NCBI GenBank assembly: GCA_015061185.1 | Contig: SUWZ01000020.1 | Span: forward strand, 1 to 52,492 | DNA length: 52,492 nucleotides | Origin: Bacteroidales bacterium | Lineage (GTDB): Bacteria; Bacteroidota; Bacteroidia; Bacteroidales; Paludibacteraceae | Direction of reading: 5' to 3' | Shown: piece by piece, positions 1-9,558 of the stretch | Numbering within the stretch: the stretch's first letter is position 1 | Layout: every line of letters begins with the position of its first letter | Position numbers and translations under genes: made by a program | Notes under the pieces: generated by a model | What the model saw: the letters and a program-made list of their open reading frames with translations, nothing else | Database searches by the model: none | What the model was told of the DNA's origin: nothing

Positions 1-230
1 TTCATCTGGCTGAAGACCTCCCGTGTGTTGCAGCCCTTTGAGTAGTAGGCAGAAATCATGTTGCCCGCCATGCTCTTCCCGAAACGGCGTGGACGGGAGA
101 GGCAGACAAAATTATCGTCAGAATCTATCAAGTCATTGAGTTCATAGATTATCTGTGATTTGTCCACATATATCTTTTTATTTCTGTTCTGCATGAACGC
201 ATCCGCATTCGGATTCAGATATAAGCCCAT
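1..230 (-). CDS. AAA-ATPase-like / PD-(D/E)XK family protein, N-terminal fragment (runs off the window)
   Basis: The first 76 codons of a gene that continues beyond the window edge. The start MGLYLNPNADAF, then IYVDKSQIIYELNDLI and CLSRPRRFGKSMAGNMISAY, is the typical N terminus of the large Bacteroidota family with an AAA-ATPase-like domain (PF09820) followed by a PD-(D/E)XK nuclease-like domain. The RRFGKSM stretch is that family's Walker A-like loop. The ATG at 228-230 is supported by a -7 element about 25 bases upstream. The cellular role of this family is poorly known; members are often multicopy in gut Bacteroidales. The C-terminal nuclease-like domain cannot be checked here. Confidence 0.85.
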   Translation of the reverse strand, partial: MGLYLNPNADAFMQNRNKKIYVDKSQIIYELNDLIDSDDNFVCLSRPRRFGKSMAGNMISAYYSKGCNTREVFSQM

Positions 231-254
231 AATTTCTGATATTTAATGTTTTTA

Positions 255-262
255 CAAAGATA
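255..262 (-). promoter_or_regulatory. Bacteroidetes -7 promoter element of the AAA-ATPase-like gene
   Basis: On the minus strand this reads TATCTTTG, matching the TAnnTTTG -7 consensus of the Bacteroidetes primary sigma factor. It lies 25 bases upstream of the ATG, which implies a short leader. Confidence 0.6.
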
Positions 263-291
263 AAGAAAATTTGAAATATCTCTCTATGTTA

Positions 292-328
292 TTGTATAAT
301 ACAAACTAAGGAGAGTTGTATTATAACA
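292..328. repeat. Inverted repeat upstream of the AAA-ATPase-like gene
   Basis: TTGTATAATACAA (292-304) and TTGTATTATAACA (316-328) form inverted copies around an 11-base spacer, with a perfect 9 bp core (ATAATACAA/TTGTATTAT). It sits about 30 bases upstream of the -7 box, so it could be an operator. It could also be a hairpin end for the convergent hydrolase transcript. Confidence 0.4.
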
Positions 329-395
329 CTCTTTAAACTTCTTTTTCGTTTTGCGAATGGGATTTAACCGTCTCATGGGTGTTGCTAAAAAAATA

Positions 396-422
396 GAGGG
401 CATATCAATTTGATACACCCTC
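396..422 (-). terminator. Rho-independent terminator of the CE4-GH8 gene
   Basis: Reading the minus strand after the stop at 449, GAGGGTGTATCAA pairs with TTGATATGCCCTC and is followed by a run of seven T (388-394 region). It is nearly the same hairpin as the one at 15651-15686. Confidence 0.75.
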
Positions 423-448
423 CATGTAGTCTGACTGTTACGAAATAA

Positions 449-3400
449 TTATCTCTTTATCATCTTAGAGTTAAATATATTTCCATCTTTTGTTTGAACC
501 TTGATGATATATTGTCCTGCTTGAATATCTTCAACAGATATGGTGCTTTCTGCGCTCTCTATGAGAGTAATACCTCTCATATCAATTATTTTGACAGAGC
601 CGATTCCTTGTGCACACTCAATATTAATCTCAGTTTCAGCAGGAGAAGGATAAATCTTAATTTCGTCATTAGTTGCCTCATTTAGTCCTGTTCCACTACC
701 AATGATGATATTGATTTTCGTGCTAACACAATCAATTATCTTACAAATGGATGTGCTTTCTGTGTATGTTACTCCATCGTAAGTTACAGAAGTTGCATCT
801 TCCAAAGTAATTTCGTCTGTTTCCGGAGCAGGTTTCCAAATTTTAAATCGTCCGGAAGCATTCAACATAGACAAGAAGTAAACCATTCCATTGTAGTAGC
901 GCCATTGACCGGAAGGCGGATTGGTTTTCCATAATCTTTCCACATACTCTTTTGCCAAACTCTCATCAGTCAATGCAAAAGCACCTACACCATTGGCACC
1001 GGCCATACCTTCAGAGTAGTTACCGCCTTGGGCAGAACCGGACACTGTGAAATAGCCATTTTTGTAGCCATCGTTTTTGAAGAAGGTAAGTAATTTTGTC
1101 ATCATAGCAGTCTGGCGACTGTCAGAATTAAACCAATGGTAATCCATACCTACGTTCATTGCGCAACGAATAGCGTCATATTTGTAGTAGTCACTCTCAT
1201 ATCCAACCCAATCCGGTTTGTAAGGAGAACCATCAAATGAGCTGTAGTCAGGGAATAGACCGGTTGAGGAGTGACTTGATTTATAGAGTAAGTCGCGAGA
1301 TGCTGCAGCCGTTTTTGCCCAGAACTCTTTGTTGGTATCTGTCCATCTTGCCCACAACTCTAAGAATCCCGGAAGATTGTATGATGGGTCGGTAAATGCG
1401 TATGATGTTTCTCCAAAGGTGATTAAGTAGTTATCCATATTGAAGATTGGAGAAACAGCTCCTGCTTGTCGATTCGGTTTATCCAAAATCTCTTTTATCA
1501 AATATTGAGCCTCAGCCTCATAGTCTATTTCACCATCATTACCCCAACGGTGGGAAGCAAACCATAGCGCAGTCAAGAAGTAAGCTTCTCCATCCGGAGC
1601 GCAAGAACTACCCTTAATGGTTCCGTTTGTTTCGCATTGCCATGCAAATAGTCCCTCTCTTTCATTGCCTTGTTTGTATTGCATATACTTTTCTGCCCAA
1701 CGCCAAATTTTATCAAACTCCTCTTGTTTATCCAATTGAACACAAATCATCATTCCGTATGACATGCCCTCTGTACGAACATCGCTGTTTCCGGTGTCAT
1801 ATATGTATGCCATGTTATCATTTGTTTCGTAATAAACCGTGTTGCTTCCGCCTCCAAAGAAGTGTTCCCAAATGGAGTTTAATTTTTTATCTACCTCTTC
1901 TTCTGTTACACCTAAATATTCTGTAAATAGGTTGCGATATATACCTGTGTGATAAGCTCCTGTACCCTCTGTATCACAACTCGGACCGGTATAACCATTT
2001 CCGTCATAGCAGCTGTTATTAGGTGTACTTGGAGTGCCCGGAGTACTTGGAGTATTTGGAGTGCCGGGTTCTTCTGTGGCGTTGCAATCTTCAACGGTTA
2101 CAACCGCAGATGCACCTAATGAACGACCTGAGGCCTTTTTGATAGAAAGACTACCACTGCCGGTAACTTCCGGTTTCCAAGTGTAGCTTCCATTTCCGGT
2201 GATACCCTCTTTAAGTTTTACAGAAGATGTTCCTTTCAACGCAATGTAGTTGATATTGGCACCCTCTCCACATTCGTGTATGTAGAAGCGGACTTTGCTA
2301 CTCTTGAAAGGAGCAAAAGTTGTAGAAAAATCATTTCCGATGGAAGTACCTTTGTAGGCAGTTGCCCAAGATCCATTTTTATCGTATTGGATTTCGAAAC
2401 TTGTTACGATTCCGTAGGTTGTGAACTCATCAATCACTACACCGCCAACGGATTGTTCTGTGCCTAAGTCGAGGATTACATATTCATCGCTTCCGCTCAT
2501 TGAACCCCATCTGCTATTTTCACCGTGAGCTCCATCATCGGTCAAAATCTTATCAACTGTCCAGTATGGATTATCAGCTGTTTCTCCCCATTCAGAAGAT
2601 GCTGTAGCGTTTTTTATGGTTAAAGTTTCGTCTGAATCTTCTCCCCATACCAATGAATACTCTGCAGAAGCCTCACCACTCATTGTCCATGAAATAGTGT
2701 AGGTTGAGTCTAAGCACCAATTTTGAGCTGTAGTAGGTTCGGTGAATTTAAATTCAGGGTCTGGAACAACAGAACCAAGAGATTTTGCCAAAATGGTTCC
2801 ACCATCCGGAACAGCATCGAAGTAGATGTAATTTCCTTCAACTTTAGATTCTATCTCCTCGTCATTTTGATAGACTACAGCCCCATCATTCCAACCTTCC
2901 GGCATCGGAATTCTAATGGATAGAGGGTAATTGTAGATGCTATTGTCCAAATTGTCTGTCAATGAATAGGTGATTTCAGACGCTGTGGCACTTGTCTCTT
3001 TTAAAGTGGCATTATCTCTCTCTTTGATGTATTTGATGGCATCTCTGAAAGTTGCAACCCAGTAGGTGCTTCTGTTTTTGTCCAGCCAAGAGAGTGTTTC
3101 GGTGAAAGCACTTTCGCTGGTAGGGGAGTAACTTCCGGCTGCTTGTCTTTGTGAAAAACCATGAATCAAGAAAACAGTCCAACCATTGCTTCCGGCAGCA
3201 CTTTGGCAAGTGGATTGAAATTGAGATGCACTATTTTTTCCTTGAGTTCCGCAAATATGACTATCCAAGCGTGCAAAATTATTGGGTGATTTTGAATTAT
3301 TTTGTCCTCCACAAATTCGTCCTCCAATATAGTAACGCAATACTGTAGATTCTGTCGGAACTGAACAGTTTGGATAGGCTACTGTAAGACACTTTTGTCC

Positions 3401-3745
3401 AGATATGTTTTGGTTTATAGTGTTTTGAGAAGATGCTAATTCTCCGTCACTAGAACTATGAGAGTCGCTATGACTTCCTATTTCGTGTCCTTTTGCCACC
3501 AATGCGGAATAGGTACCATATCGGCCGCTTGTCCAGTTGGTTACAAGGTAAAATGTTCCGGGAAATCCGTATTTTTCCAACTCTCCGGCTGCCCAAGTAT
3601 GAGCGGACGATTCATTGGCTCCATCGTCAAAAGTCCATGTTACTGCGGCTTTAGTAAAACCGGCCCATGTCGCAATCTCCTGAGAAAATACTCCCAAGGT
3701 TGCAAATGCCATAGCGGCAATTAGTGTGAATACTTTTGTTTTCAT
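449..3745 (-). CDS. T9SS-exported multidomain enzyme: CE4 polysaccharide deacetylase + F5/8 type C-like module + GH8 hydrolase
   Basis: A 1098-residue secreted enzyme. An N-terminal signal peptide (1-21) is followed by a NodB/CE4 deacetylase domain (about 30-250) with TFDDG (38-42) and the zinc ligands GHEIGSHSDSH (H92, H96). Next is a discoidin/F5-8 type C-like carbohydrate-binding region (about 395-510), then a Thr-Pro-rich linker near 565. A GH8 domain (about 600-985) has the acid motif RTEGMSYGMM (near 657), APDGEAYF (near 717) and the base region YKYDAIRCAM (near 858). The last 70 residues form a type A T9SS sorting domain (IYPSPAETEINIE start, KMIKR end). The GH8 motifs resemble reducing-end oligoxylanase/endoglucanase relatives, so deacetylation plus hydrolysis of acetylated xylan is inferred. 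Chitosan chemistry is the main alternative. It is monocistronic, with a terminator just downstream. Confidence 0.9.
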   Translation of the reverse strand: MKTKVFTLIAAMAFATLGVFSQEIATWAGFTKAAVTWTFDDGANESSAHTWAAGELEKYGFPGTFYLVTNWTSGRYGTYSALVAKGHEIGSHSDSHSSSDGELASSQNTINQNISGQKCLTVAYPNCSVPTESTVLRYYIGGRICGGQNNSKSPNNFARLDSHICGTQGKNSASQFQSTCQSAAGSNGWTVFLIHGFSQRQAAGSYSPTSESAFTETLSWLDKNRSTYWVATFRDAIKYIKERDNATLKETSATASEITYSLTDNLDNSIYNYPLSIRIPMPEGWNDGAVVYQNDEEIESKVEGNYIYFDAVPDGGTILAKSLGSVVPDPEFKFTEPTTAQNWCLDSTYTISWTMSGEASAEYSLVWGEDSDETLTIKNATASSEWGETADNPYWTVDKILTDDGAHGENSRWGSMSGSDEYVILDLGTEQSVGGVVIDEFTTYGIVTSFEIQYDKNGSWATAYKGTSIGNDFSTTFAPFKSSKVRFYIHECGEGANINYIALKGTSSVKLKEGITGNGSYTWKPEVTGSGSLSIKKASGRSLGASAVVTVEDCNATEEPGTPNTPSTPGTPSTPNNSCYDGNGYTGPSCDTEGTGAYHTGIYRNLFTEYLGVTEEEVDKKLNSIWEHFFGGGSNTVYYETNDNMAYIYDTGNSDVRTEGMSYGMMICVQLDKQEEFDKIWRWAEKYMQYKQGNEREGLFAWQCETNGTIKGSSCAPDGEAYFLTALWFASHRWGNDGEIDYEAEAQYLIKEILDKPNRQAGAVSPIFNMDNYLITFGETSYAFTDPSYNLPGFLELWARWTDTNKEFWAKTAAASRDLLYKSSHSSTGLFPDYSSFDGSPYKPDWVGYESDYYKYDAIRCAMNVGMDYHWFNSDSRQTAMMTKLLTFFKNDGYKNGYFTVSGSAQGGNYSEGMAGANGVGAFALTDESLAKEYVERLWKTNPPSGQWRYYNGMVYFLSMLNASGRFKIWKPAPETDEITLEDATSVTYDGVTYTESTSICKIIDCVSTKINIIIGSGTGLNEATNDEIKIYPSPAETEINIECAQGIGSVKIIDMRGITLIESAESTISVEDIQAGQYIIKVQTKDGNIFNSKMIKR

Positions 3746-4186
3746 GTGTAATTATGGTATAAAATGTTTAATATTTCTCTTCGTTTAATAAGGGAGACTT
3801 TTATAGATTTTGTTTTGTATATTTTAGGCTTTTTATTAAGTTGTGTTAGGACGTTTTTTTTGAAGTATTTCACCTATGATGCCCTCATTTTTTTTGGAAT
3901 AGCTTATATTGTAACTATGCAAATATGAGCAAGATAGGAGCGCGTTCTTCAAAGCATCCGACCCAATCAAATCGTTCAAAGTCGTAATTTATAGAAGTTG
4001 CCATCTCCCTATTCTCAACGGACAAAAATACAATTTTTTTTTATTTTTACTAATTTTTTGAGGTAAATTCTATTGATAAAGTCAATTTTTAGGCGCAAGA
4101 CTAATTTCCAGACTGAGAGAGCGGAGAATTGTTGGGTAGCTACCAACCTGAAACCTGACACCCTACAAGTTGCGCTTATACCAATG
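3746..4186. other. Intergenic region between dacB and the CE4-GH8 gene, no gene seen
   Basis: No credible gene. A short inverted repeat GTTGGGTAGCTACCAAC lies at 4131-4147, 40 bases beyond the dacB stop, but has no T-tract. The remainder is AT-rich leader of the hydrolase gene; I found no clear TAnnTTTG box. A motif AAGATAGGAGCGCG (about 3930-3943) recurs with one change in the leader of the aryl-polyene operon (about 24033). Confidence 0.4.
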
Positions 4187-5614
4187 TTACAAGGTACTCA
4201 TCACTTCGTTTAGTAGTGTTGAGATTTGTTTGATTACACTACCGCGTTGCCCTCCAAAATTAGAAACCATAATGCAGAATGCGTACCATTTATCCCCTTT
4301 TTGAATATATCCGGCATAATTTTGTACACGTTCCATACTGCCACTTTTAACGTGTGCTTTCCCGGCAAGAGGAGTGTTTTTCATAAAGTTTACAACAGTT
4401 CCTTTTTTTCCGGCTATTGGAATAGACTCTATAAAAGCGCGAGAATGAGAACTTTTCTTTTGCATATATTCCAAAATATCCACGATATGTTTAGGTGAAA
4501 TAGCATTTTTCATTGACATGCCCGACCCATCGACCTGAAAAAGATGTTTCGTATCAACTCCCTTTTCTTTCCAAAAGCTGGTTATGGCAATGTGTGAGTT
4601 CCCATTTGTGCATATCTTATTCTTTTCATTTTGCAATGACAGATACAAAAAGATATTTTCCGCATATAGATTGTTGCTTTGGTGATTAGTGATTTTAGCA
4701 ATTTCAGATAAGGAAGTGGAGTTTTGAGTATATAATATTGTGCCTCCCCATTTTTTTTGAGTCTGTCTGACACTGCAGACAACTGAATCTATGGAGATTC
4801 CTACTCTGTTCATTAATCGTTGTAGCGAGTCTGCCAAGAAGATGGCAGGTTCAGGGATCTCGGTTTTGATCACCCGTTTTTTTCCGATAGGTAAATTACC
4901 TCGAATGGCAGGTTCCCACGAAAAATCCTGTTTTGAAACTCTCCACCCAATCTCACCTTCATTGTTAAGAAGCTCAATTTTGGGTTGATACAGAGGTGAG
5001 AACGGTTTGAGAGAATTCAGAGTAATACCGGCAGAATCACTGATAAGCGTAAATTGCAGAAGATTGTCATGTGCAGTCAGGGCTGATGGAGTAGGCGAAT
5101 AGGACGAGCCAATGTCCTCTACCAACCATAGAAATGGAGCTCCATCTTCTGCAAAGAGAGAGGCATCGCCAATCACCTTCCCGTTAATCTTTTTAATGCC
5201 GGCATTTTTGATAGCCTCTATTGAGTTGATATAAAAATTATTTGGTAGCGGATTATGTTTGGATTCCAAAGTAGGATCTCCACCACCGATGATAAATAAA
5301 TCTCCCTCTAAAATTGAGTCAGAAACAACACCTTCGTATCCCAATACAGTTTTAAATTTAAAAGTGTCGCCCAACATTTCAAAGGCGCTTGCTGTCGTAA
5401 TCAATTTGGTGACTGAAGCCGGGTTGCGACAAGTCTGAGATTGATACTCCGCAATCACTTTGCCACTATCCAACTCTTTCAGTAAAAAACCGATGCTGGC
5501 AGATGCTAAATTGGGATGCTGAATAAATTGAGTTACAGCTTGATTCTGTGCATGCAATAAGAGAGAACTGAAAGATATGAAGGGTAGAAGTAAGAAATAT
5601 TTAACGACTTTCAT
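4187..5614 (-). CDS. dacB: D-alanyl-D-alanine carboxypeptidase/endopeptidase, PBP4 family (S13)
   Basis: A periplasmic low-molecular-weight penicillin-binding protein that trims or opens peptidoglycan cross-links. All three active-site motifs of the serine acyl-enzyme fold are present: SVTK (67-70) with the nucleophile Ser67, SNN in HQSNNLYAE (near 313), and KSG in HVKSGSMER (near 423). An uncleaved Sec signal is visible at residues 1-23 (ending LLLHAQ). Length 475 is normal for the S13 family. It stands alone on the minus strand with its own promoter-like box at 5668. Confidence 0.93.
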   Translation of the reverse strand: MKVVKYFLLLPFISFSSLLLHAQNQAVTQFIQHPNLASASIGFLLKELDSGKVIAEYQSQTCRNPASVTKLITTASAFEMLGDTFKFKTVLGYEGVVSDSILEGDLFIIGGGDPTLESKHNPLPNNFYINSIEAIKNAGIKKINGKVIGDASLFAEDGAPFLWLVEDIGSSYSPTPSALTAHDNLLQFTLISDSAGITLNSLKPFSPLYQPKIELLNNEGEIGWRVSKQDFSWEPAIRGNLPIGKKRVIKTEIPEPAIFLADSLQRLMNRVGISIDSVVCSVRQTQKKWGGTILYTQNSTSLSEIAKITNHQSNNLYAENIFLYLSLQNEKNKICTNGNSHIAITSFWKEKGVDTKHLFQVDGSGMSMKNAISPKHIVDILEYMQKKSSHSRAFIESIPIAGKKGTVVNFMKNTPLAGKAHVKSGSMERVQNYAGYIQKGDKWYAFCIMVSNFGGQRGSVIKQISTLLNEVMSTL

Positions 5615-5667
5615 TGTGTTGTAATGAGTTAATTATTAGGATCCGTTTGTCGAAACCATTCAGCTTG

Positions 5668-5675
5668 CGAAGTTA
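5668..5675 (-). promoter_or_regulatory. Probable -7 element of dacB
   Basis: The minus strand reads TAACTTCG, one base from TAnnTTTG, about 55 bases upstream of the dacB ATG. The same octamer precedes the ParB-domain gene at 43984. Confidence 0.45.
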
Positions 5676-5731
5676 GAGTTTTATTTTCACAGTCTCAAAT
5701 TACTTCCAATAAAATTGTGAGTTCTCCTTTA

Positions 5732-5914
5732 AAAAGCTGTTTAAATTTTATTTTGAGCATATTTGTGAGCGATTTTTAAGATTATTTTTATAAATCTTTT
5801 GAAGTTAATAGAGGACTATTCTAAAAAAAATAGGTTAAAAAACACTTCAAAGATGCCGAAAAAAAGAGAGTGAAGCTCAAAATTCATTTAATAATAAAAT
5901 TTAAAACACCCTCT
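5732..5914 (+). repeat. Family A intergenic repeat, copy A1 (MITE-like)
   Basis: About 183 bp with imperfect terminal inverted repeats built on GTTTAAATTTTATT. The left end reads AGCTGTTTAAATTTTATTTT; the right end is the complementary AATAAAATTTAAAACACC. The interior (GGACTATTCTAAAA, then AATAGGTTAAAA) matches copy A3 at 18412 in the same orientation and A2 at 15784 inverted. No reading frame is carried. It lies directly upstream of the DUF2723 promoter. Confidence 0.75.
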
Positions 5915-5951
5915 AAGTGTTTCGTAATTTTTACTTTTACAAAAAAAGAAT

Positions 5952-5959
5952 TACCTTTG
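5952..5959 (+). promoter_or_regulatory. -7 promoter element of the DUF2723 operon
   Basis: TACCTTTG is an exact TAnnTTTG match 28 bases before the ATG at 5988. It overlaps the region of a possible TTG start at 5964, which argues against that upstream start. Confidence 0.7.
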
Positions 5960-5987
5960 TAGGTTGAAGAATAATATAAATTTTATA

Positions 5988-8900
5988 ATGAAACAATTTA
6001 AACTGTACAACAACATTGTAGGTTGGGTTGTTTTTGCGATAGCGGCAACAACTTATTTGATGACAATGGAACCCACAGCGAGTTTTTGGGATTGTGGGGA
6101 ATTTATTTCAACTGCGTATAAATTAGAGGTAGGACATCCGCCGGGAGCACCATTCTTTATGTTAACGGCACGTTTCTTTACCCTTTTTGCATCAGATCCA
6201 TCTCAGGTGGCGATGATGGTAAATGCATTTTCGGCGTTATGTAGCGCATTTTGTATTTTATTCCTTTTTTGGACAATTACGCATTTGTCCAGACGTTTAG
6301 TTGTGAAAGAGGGCGACGAAATTTCAACAGAAAAAACAATCGGTATATTAGGAACCGGTGTTGTAGGTGCACTTGCTTATACTTTTTCTGACACATTTTG
6401 GTTCTCGGCTGTCGAGGGTGAAGTTTATGCCTACTCGTCTCTCTTTACAGCGGTTGTCTTTTGGGCCATGTTGAAATGGGAGGATGTGGCAGACCAACCT
6501 TATGCCAATCGTTGGTTGATTTTGATTGCCTATTTGATGGGATTGTCTATTGGTGCTCACTTGTTGAACTTGTTGACTATCCCTGCCTTGGTTTTAATCT
6601 ACTATTTCAGGAAATATGATACCACTGCGAAAGGAATCTTTACGGCTTTGGTTATCTCTTGTGTTATTTTGGCATTAATCCTTTATGGTATTGTGCCTGG
6701 GTTTGTTGAGGTTGCCGGATGGTTCGAATTGTTCTTTGTTAATACTTTAGGATTTGGATTTAATACCGGAACACTTTTCTATGCGTTGCTACTTATTGGA
6801 TGCTTGGTTTGGGGTATCTGGGAGAGTAGAGAGATGGAGGGAGAGCATAATCAACTTCGTTTGAATATTGCTTTCTTGTTGTCTATTTTCCTTTTAGGTA
6901 TTCCGTTCTTGGGCGGACGATTACCTATTTGGTTGGGAATTCTCTTGTTGGCAGCGTTAGGATTCTTCCTTTTCTCCAACAAGAAGTTTTTCAATGTCCC
7001 ATTGCTAAATACTATCTTGTTGTGTTGTACAGTCATTTTAATTGGATATTCAACCTACGCAACGATTATCATTCGTTCTGCTGCTAATACTCCTATGGAT
7101 CAAAACTCTCCAGATGATGTCTTCTCTTTGAAGAGTTATTTGAATCGCGAACAATATGGTGATACTCCTTTGCTTTATGGCGAAACGTATGCATCCGAAA
7201 TTGCTCGTGTGAGAACGAGTCAAGGTTGGGAAGCTGATATCGACGAGGGTGCTCCTTTGTATGCGAAGAAGATCAAATCATCTCCGGAAGAGGCTGATAG
7301 TTACGTGAAATACGATACAAAGAAAAATTATAATTATGACCTTTGTATGCTCTTCCCTCGTATGCATAGTAAGCAACCTAATCATGTGGCGGCATACAAA
7401 CTTTGGGGTGGTTCTAAAGGAAAAAAGGTTACCTATCAAAGTATGGGCGAAACAAAGCGTAAAGTGGTGCCTACTTTTGGTGAAAACTTAAAATTCTTTT
7501 TTACCTATCAGGTAGGATTCATGTACTGGAGATATTTTATGTGGAATTTTGTGGGTCGCCAAAATGATATTCAGGGTCATGGAGAAATTACCAATGGAAA
7601 TTGGATTAGCGGAATTCCGTTTATTGATAATTTGATGTTGGGTGATCAATCATTGTTGCCGGATGATTTGAAAAATAATAAGGGTAGAAATACCTATTAC
7701 TTCTTGCCTTTGTTGTTAGGTATCTTGGGAATAATGTACCAATTCTCTCGAAAAGAGAAGGGATCGCAGAGTTTTTGGTTAGTCTTTACCCTGTTTTTCT
7801 TGACAGGTTTGGCTATTGTTCTATATTTGAACCAGACTCCTTATCAGCCAAGAGAGCGAGACTATGCTTATGCCGGTTCGTTCTATGCATTTGCTATTTG
7901 GATTGGATTGGGTGTTCTGTACATTATTCAGTTATTAGAGAAGTATTTGGCAAAATTGGATAAGCGTATAATTGCTACTGTGGCAACTTTACTTTGCTTG
8001 CCGGTTCCGATATTGATGGCATCAGAGAATTGGGATGACCATGATCGTTCCGGTCGTTATACAGCTCGTGATTTTGGGCATAACTACTTGTTGTCGTTAG
8101 AGCCTAATGCAATCATTTTTACCAATGGTGACAATGATACTTTCCCGTTGTGGTATAATCAAGAGGTGGAAGGTAATGGTACAGATGCACGCGTAGCCAA
8201 TTTGAGCTATCTGCAAATGGGTTGGTACGTAGATCAAATGAAGAGACAGGCCTATCTTTCAGACCCTCTTCCTTTGTCGCTAAAAGCAGAAAATTATATG
8301 AACGGGAAGTTGGATGTGGCCTATTTGTTTGATATGACCCCATCTATTGATGCAAATACGGCATTAGAGATCTTGAAAAATCCGAAAAACTTTTCTCGTT
8401 TACATAACTATGGTGATGATATTGAGTTCCTTCCTTCGAAGAGAGTCTATATTGATATTGATAAGAAGGATGTGTTGGCATCCGGTATGGTAGATTCTTC
8501 AAATCTGTCTAATGTGGCTGATAAGATTGAAATGGATCTTCGTTCTAAAACATATATTGGTAAGCATGAAATCACCATTATGGACCTTTTGCAAAATAAT
8601 AAGTGGAAACGTCCTATCTATTTTGCCGTAACTGTGGGTGCTGACAATTATGTAGGTTTGGATGATTATCTGGAATTGGAGGGTATGGCTTATCGTATAA
8701 CTCCGGTTAAATCGGATCCTTTTGCAACGAGCGAACGTGTAAATACAGAAAAAATGTATGACAACATGATGCATAAGTTCAAATGGGGAGGAATTGCAGA
8801 AAACCCTGACATCTATATGGATGAGAACAACTTGCGTATGACTTCTACATTCCGATTTATGTTTGTTCGTTTGGCTGAAGCTTTACTTGATGAAGCTCGT

Positions 8901-9557
8901 CAAGAGAGATTAAAGCAAAATTACGGAGAGGCTCTTGCCGTTGTTTTGGATTACGGGTATGATTTGCCAAAATTGGATGCTCGCTCAATGTCTGCATTCA
9001 GAAATATGACTGCCAACTATTATGCTAATGAACGCTTGTTAAGTTCCAATAGTTTCTCCGATTCTTTAATCATTTCCAGAGCTCGTCCGATGGCAGAAAA
9101 TCTTTTGGGAATTAGTGCCGAGGGTATGACCAACAAAGAGTTGGCTTCAGCAATGAGAAATTTTGCGAAAAATATTGATACAACAGCTGTTAATGCTTTT
9201 GCAAGTGAGAAGGAACAAAGAGTGATAGAGGTGTTGGATTATGCGCAAAAGGTGATGCCTGAACCTCAAATTCCTTACAGCTCCGGTTCGTTAATGATGG
9301 CTCGTGTCTATGACCAATTGAACGAGGTGGAGAAAAGAGATAAGATTATCAATAAGATGGAGACAACTGCTCTTCAATATTTGGAATGGATTGCCAATAT
9401 GAATGAGAAAGATCAAAAGAGATGTTCGAGTGATTTCTCTCATCAATTGTCCATCTATGCAGAGATTCTTCAGATGAAGTACGATATCAGAAATCTTCCT
9501 GCAGAAGAGGAGGCTCGATATGGTAACTATATTTCAATTTATAATCGTTTGAGATAA
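5988..9557 (+). CDS. DUF2723 (GT117-type) integral membrane protein, probable polyprenyl-sugar-dependent protein glycosyltransferase
   Basis: The N terminus MKQFKLYNNIVGW...TMEPTASFWDCGEFISTAYKLEVGHPPGAP is the hallmark of the DUF2723/TMEM260-like family (GT-C fold, relatives of protein O-mannosyltransferases). The acidic ASFWDCGE motif corresponds to the conserved loop-1 Asp/Glu of GT-C enzymes. Roughly a dozen membrane spans occupy the first 400 residues and about 590-690, with a large soluble C-terminal half. At 1189 residues it has normal family size. The ATG at 5988 was preferred over the in-frame TTG at 5964 because of the promoter position. Most Bacteroidota carry one or more copies; the acceptor is not deducible. 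A CE4 gene follows after one base, so the two are probably cotranscribed with purD and the genes after it. Confidence 0.88.
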   Translation: MKQFKLYNNIVGWVVFAIAATTYLMTMEPTASFWDCGEFISTAYKLEVGHPPGAPFFMLTARFFTLFASDPSQVAMMVNAFSALCSAFCILFLFWTITHLSRRLVVKEGDEISTEKTIGILGTGVVGALAYTFSDTFWFSAVEGEVYAYSSLFTAVVFWAMLKWEDVADQPYANRWLILIAYLMGLSIGAHLLNLLTIPALVLIYYFRKYDTTAKGIFTALVISCVILALILYGIVPGFVEVAGWFELFFVNTLGFGFNTGTLFYALLLIGCLVWGIWESREMEGEHNQLRLNIAFLLSIFLLGIPFLGGRLPIWLGILLLAALGFFLFSNKKFFNVPLLNTILLCCTVILIGYSTYATIIIRSAANTPMDQNSPDDVFSLKSYLNREQYGDTPLLYGETYASEIARVRTSQGWEADIDEGAPLYAKKIKSSPEEADSYVKYDTKKNYNYDLCMLFPRMHSKQPNHVAAYKLWGGSKGKKVTYQSMGETKRKVVPTFGENLKFFFTYQVGFMYWRYFMWNFVGRQNDIQGHGEITNGNWISGIPFIDNLMLGDQSLLPDDLKNNKGRNTYYFLPLLLGILGIMYQFSRKEKGSQSFWLVFTLFFLTGLAIVLYLNQTPYQPRERDYAYAGSFYAFAIWIGLGVLYIIQLLEKYLAKLDKRIIATVATLLCLPVPILMASENWDDHDRSGRYTARDFGHNYLLSLEPNAIIFTNGDNDTFPLWYNQEVEGNGTDARVANLSYLQMGWYVDQMKRQAYLSDPLPLSLKAENYMNGKLDVAYLFDMTPSIDANTALEILKNPKNFSRLHNYGDDIEFLPSKRVYIDIDKKDVLASGMVDSSNLSNVADKIEMDLRSKTYIGKHEITIMDLLQNNKWKRPIYFAVTVGADNYVGLDDYLELEGMAYRITPVKSDPFATSERVNTEKMYDNMMHKFKWGGIAENPDIYMDENNLRMTSTFRFMFVRLAEALLDEARQERLKQNYGEALAVVLDYGYDLPKLDARSMSAFRNMTANYYANERLLSSNSFSDSLIISRARPMAENLLGISAEGMTNKELASAMRNFAKNIDTTAVNAFASEKEQRVIEVLDYAQKVMPEPQIPYSSGSLMMARVYDQLNEVEKRDKIINKMETTALQYLEWIANMNEKDQKRCSSDFSHQLSIYAEILQMKYDIRNLPAEEEARYGNYISIYNRLR

Positions 9558-9558
9558 G

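Noticed and set aside
5964-5987. TTG start giving an 8-residue longer DUF2723 protein
   Set aside because: It coincides with the expected transcription start after the TACCTTTG box; the ATG at 5988 begins the conserved family N terminus.
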